Source: JBBECJ01 sp041751795 (GTDB lineage Bacteria; Chloroflexota; Chloroflexia; Thermomicrobiales; CFX8). From it: DNA of 7,781 nucleotides. The stretch covers positions 1-7,781 of the forward strand of contig JBGSWU010000415.1 in NCBI GenBank assembly GCA_041751795.1. Direction: 5' to 3'. Positions 7,056 to 7,781 of the stretch are shown here, piece after piece. Both the position numbers and the translations under genes were made by a program. Each line of letters begins with the position of its first letter. The stretch's first letter is position 1. Below the pieces are notes generated by a model that was not told the origin of the DNA, searched no databases, and saw only the letters and a program-made list of their open reading frames with translations.

Positions 7056-7133
7056 ACGAACGGAAACATCCGTCCCGCCATGCCGCCGATTGTGGACCGC
7101 GACACCTGGCAGGCTCAGGTCGCCCGCTGTTAG
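7053..7133 (+). pseudogene. 5' remnant of a DUF899-family (thioredoxin-like) gene
   Basis: The 26-codon frame encodes MTNGNIRPAMPPIVDRDTWQ followed by AQVARC and a TAG. From memory, the segment PPxVDRxTWQAxL is the usual N-terminus of DUF899 proteins, a thioredoxin-like family normally well over 200 residues, in which a conserved VREKAHTREGDA-type stretch should follow. That stretch is absent: after about codon 23 the sequence runs into the 3' end of a VOC gene on the other strand, sharing the stop region at 7130-7133. The match is short, so the family call is moderate. A free-standing 26-residue peptide is the alternative reading. Confidence 0.5.
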
Positions 7134-7441
7134 CTGAGCTGCTCTGCCAGTCCGACGACGAACCCTTCGGGGGCGCGGACGAAACAGAGCCGGTAGCTGT
7201 CCTCGTACTGCGCTACCTCGCCGACGAGCTCGGCGCCGTGGGTGCGCAGGCGGGTAATGACGTCATCGATGTTCTTGACTTCGAACATGATGCGACGGAT
7301 GCCCAATGTGTTTGACGGTGCATTCTGTGGCTCACTCTTGATCGCAGATGGTGTGTGGAACTTCGTCAGTTCGACTCGACCGTGGCCGTCCGGGGTCCGC
7401 ATCATGACGATGTCGGCAAGTTGGCGAATGGTCGGAGCCAT
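7130..7441 (-). pseudogene. C-terminal fragment of a VOC (glyoxalase/bleomycin-resistance fold) protein
   Basis: On the minus strand a frame ending at 7130 encodes about 103 residues with clear VOC character: DIVMMRTPDGHGRVELTKFH, then LGIRRIMFEVKNIDDVITRL, and the closing YEDSYRLCFVRAPEG and GLAEQLS. Glu24 (in RVEL) and Glu100 (in GLAEQ), counted from the ATG at 7441, sit where family metal ligands usually lie. Intact members are about 130-150 residues, and the first beta-alpha-beta element with the first metal ligand is missing. The frame stays open to 7735, but upstream of about 7440 it is only the antisense of the response regulator. The homologous part ends near 7410-7440, so the gene is broken at its 5' end and probably inactive. 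Confidence 0.7.
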
Positions 7442-7781
7442 GACTGACAACGAGCCGATTCGCGTCGTGCTCGCCGACGACAGCGTTGAGTTCCGCTCCG
7501 GTATGCGCATCCTGCTGGAAGCGCAGCCGGATATCGACGTCATCGGTGAAGCGGAGAATGGCCACCAGGCGCTGGCACTCTTCGGACGACTTCTGCCCGA
7601 TGTCGTCCTGATGAATCTGCAGATGCCGGATGTTAACGGGATCGAAGCCACGCGCCGCCTCGTCGCGGCCAGTCCGCACGTCGGCGTACTCGTCGTGACG
7701 ATGTTCGATGATGACGGGTCGGTCTTCGCGGCCATGAGCGCTGGCGCGAGCGGCTACCTGCTCAAAGGCGCGGGTAAGGCC
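7440..7781 (+). CDS. NarL/LuxR-type response regulator, receiver domain with Asn at the phospho-acceptor site (3' end missing)
   Basis: The frame from ATG 7440 runs open to the right edge (114 codons seen) and encodes a receiver domain: VVLADDSVEFRSGMRILLEA at the start, GEAENGHQAL (36-45), VVTMFDD (85-91) and AGASGYLLKG (101-110). The acidic pocket Asp13/Asp14, switch Thr87 and Lys109 are present. The usual DLxMP acceptor motif reads VVLMNLQMP, giving Asn59 (AAT at 7614-7616) where Asp is expected. NarL/FixJ-type regulators are normally about 210-230 residues with a C-terminal LuxR helix-turn-helix; that part lies outside. GGAG is only 2 nt before ATG 7440; an in-frame ATG at 7428 is an alternative start. 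The ATG-TGA arrangement (ATGA at 7440-7443) would suit coupling to an upstream kinase gene, but no kinase is present here. Confidence 0.93.
   Translation, partial: MTDNEPIRVVLADDSVEFRSGMRILLEAQPDIDVIGEAENGHQALALFGRLLPDVVLMNLQMPDVNGIEATRRLVAASPHVGVLVVTMFDDDGSVFAAMSAGASGYLLKGAGKA

Noticed and set aside
6862..7056. 64-codon + strand frame in the spacer
   Set aside because: It has no ribosome binding site, an arginine/serine-rich composition and no family resemblance, and it overlaps the Shine-Dalgarno sequence of the next start.
7442..7735. Minus-strand open frame continuing the VOC fragment to about 200 residues
   Set aside because: The + strand here encodes a clear receiver domain with its active-site pocket, and the antisense translation is serine/arginine-rich with no VOC features. 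Only the part below about 7440 is VOC-like.
1..7781. CRISPR array, tRNA or rRNA gene, insertion sequence
   Set aside because: No regularly spaced repeats, cloverleaf-like segments, rRNA motifs, transposase-like frames or terminal inverted repeats were seen on either strand.

Overview
The window is about 7.8 kb of moderately GC-rich bacterial DNA, almost fully coding for the first 6.8 kb, with five tightly spaced genes on the + strand. The protein types suggest a Chloroflexota bacterium, perhaps a Thermomicrobia/Sphaerobacter-like lineage: an NB-ARC/winged-helix/TPR regulator, alpha/beta hydrolases with an FPEPHSTK motif, a QGGLGTTMEL-type glycosyltransferase, a DELTQGLD-type ABC ATPase, and DUF899-like and VOC pieces. 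An actinobacterium cannot be excluded. This assignment is inference from protein style, not from a marker gene.

Layout. (1) 2-1975: the 3' part of a large AfsR/MalT-like signal-transduction ATPase, cut by the left edge. (2) 1998-2903: an alpha/beta hydrolase with a recognisable Ser-Asp-His triad. (3) 2890-5031: a second, paralogous alpha/beta hydrolase domain fused in frame to a GT-B glycosyltransferase. Its nucleophile-elbow serine reads as threonine, and an internal Shine-Dalgarno plus ATG sits at the domain boundary. (4) 5032-5124: a short spacer with a compact hairpin at the stop codon and two interleaved inverted repeats just before the next ribosome binding site. (5) 5125-6033 and 6036-6803: a DrrA/DrrB-like ABC exporter pair.

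From about 6.8 kb the organisation changes. A roughly 250 bp spacer without a convincing gene leads to a good ribosome binding site and the first 26 codons of what looks like a DUF899-family gene. This stops where the C-terminal part of a VOC (glyoxalase-fold) gene begins on the opposite strand. That fragment is in turn cut where a NarL/LuxR-type response regulator starts on the + strand. The right end therefore looks like a junction of gene remnants, natural or an assembly artefact. The regulator runs off the right edge and carries Asn where the phospho-acceptor Asp is expected.

Working together (inference): the regulator, the two hydrolases, the glycosyltransferase and the efflux-type ABC pair could form a cassette that senses, hydrolyses, glycosylates and exports a small hydrophobic compound or lipid. 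The substrate cannot be read from the sequence. The best candidates for novelty are the hydrolase-glycosyltransferase fusion with its degenerate elbow, the interleaved repeats before the transporter, and the Asp-to-Asn receiver.
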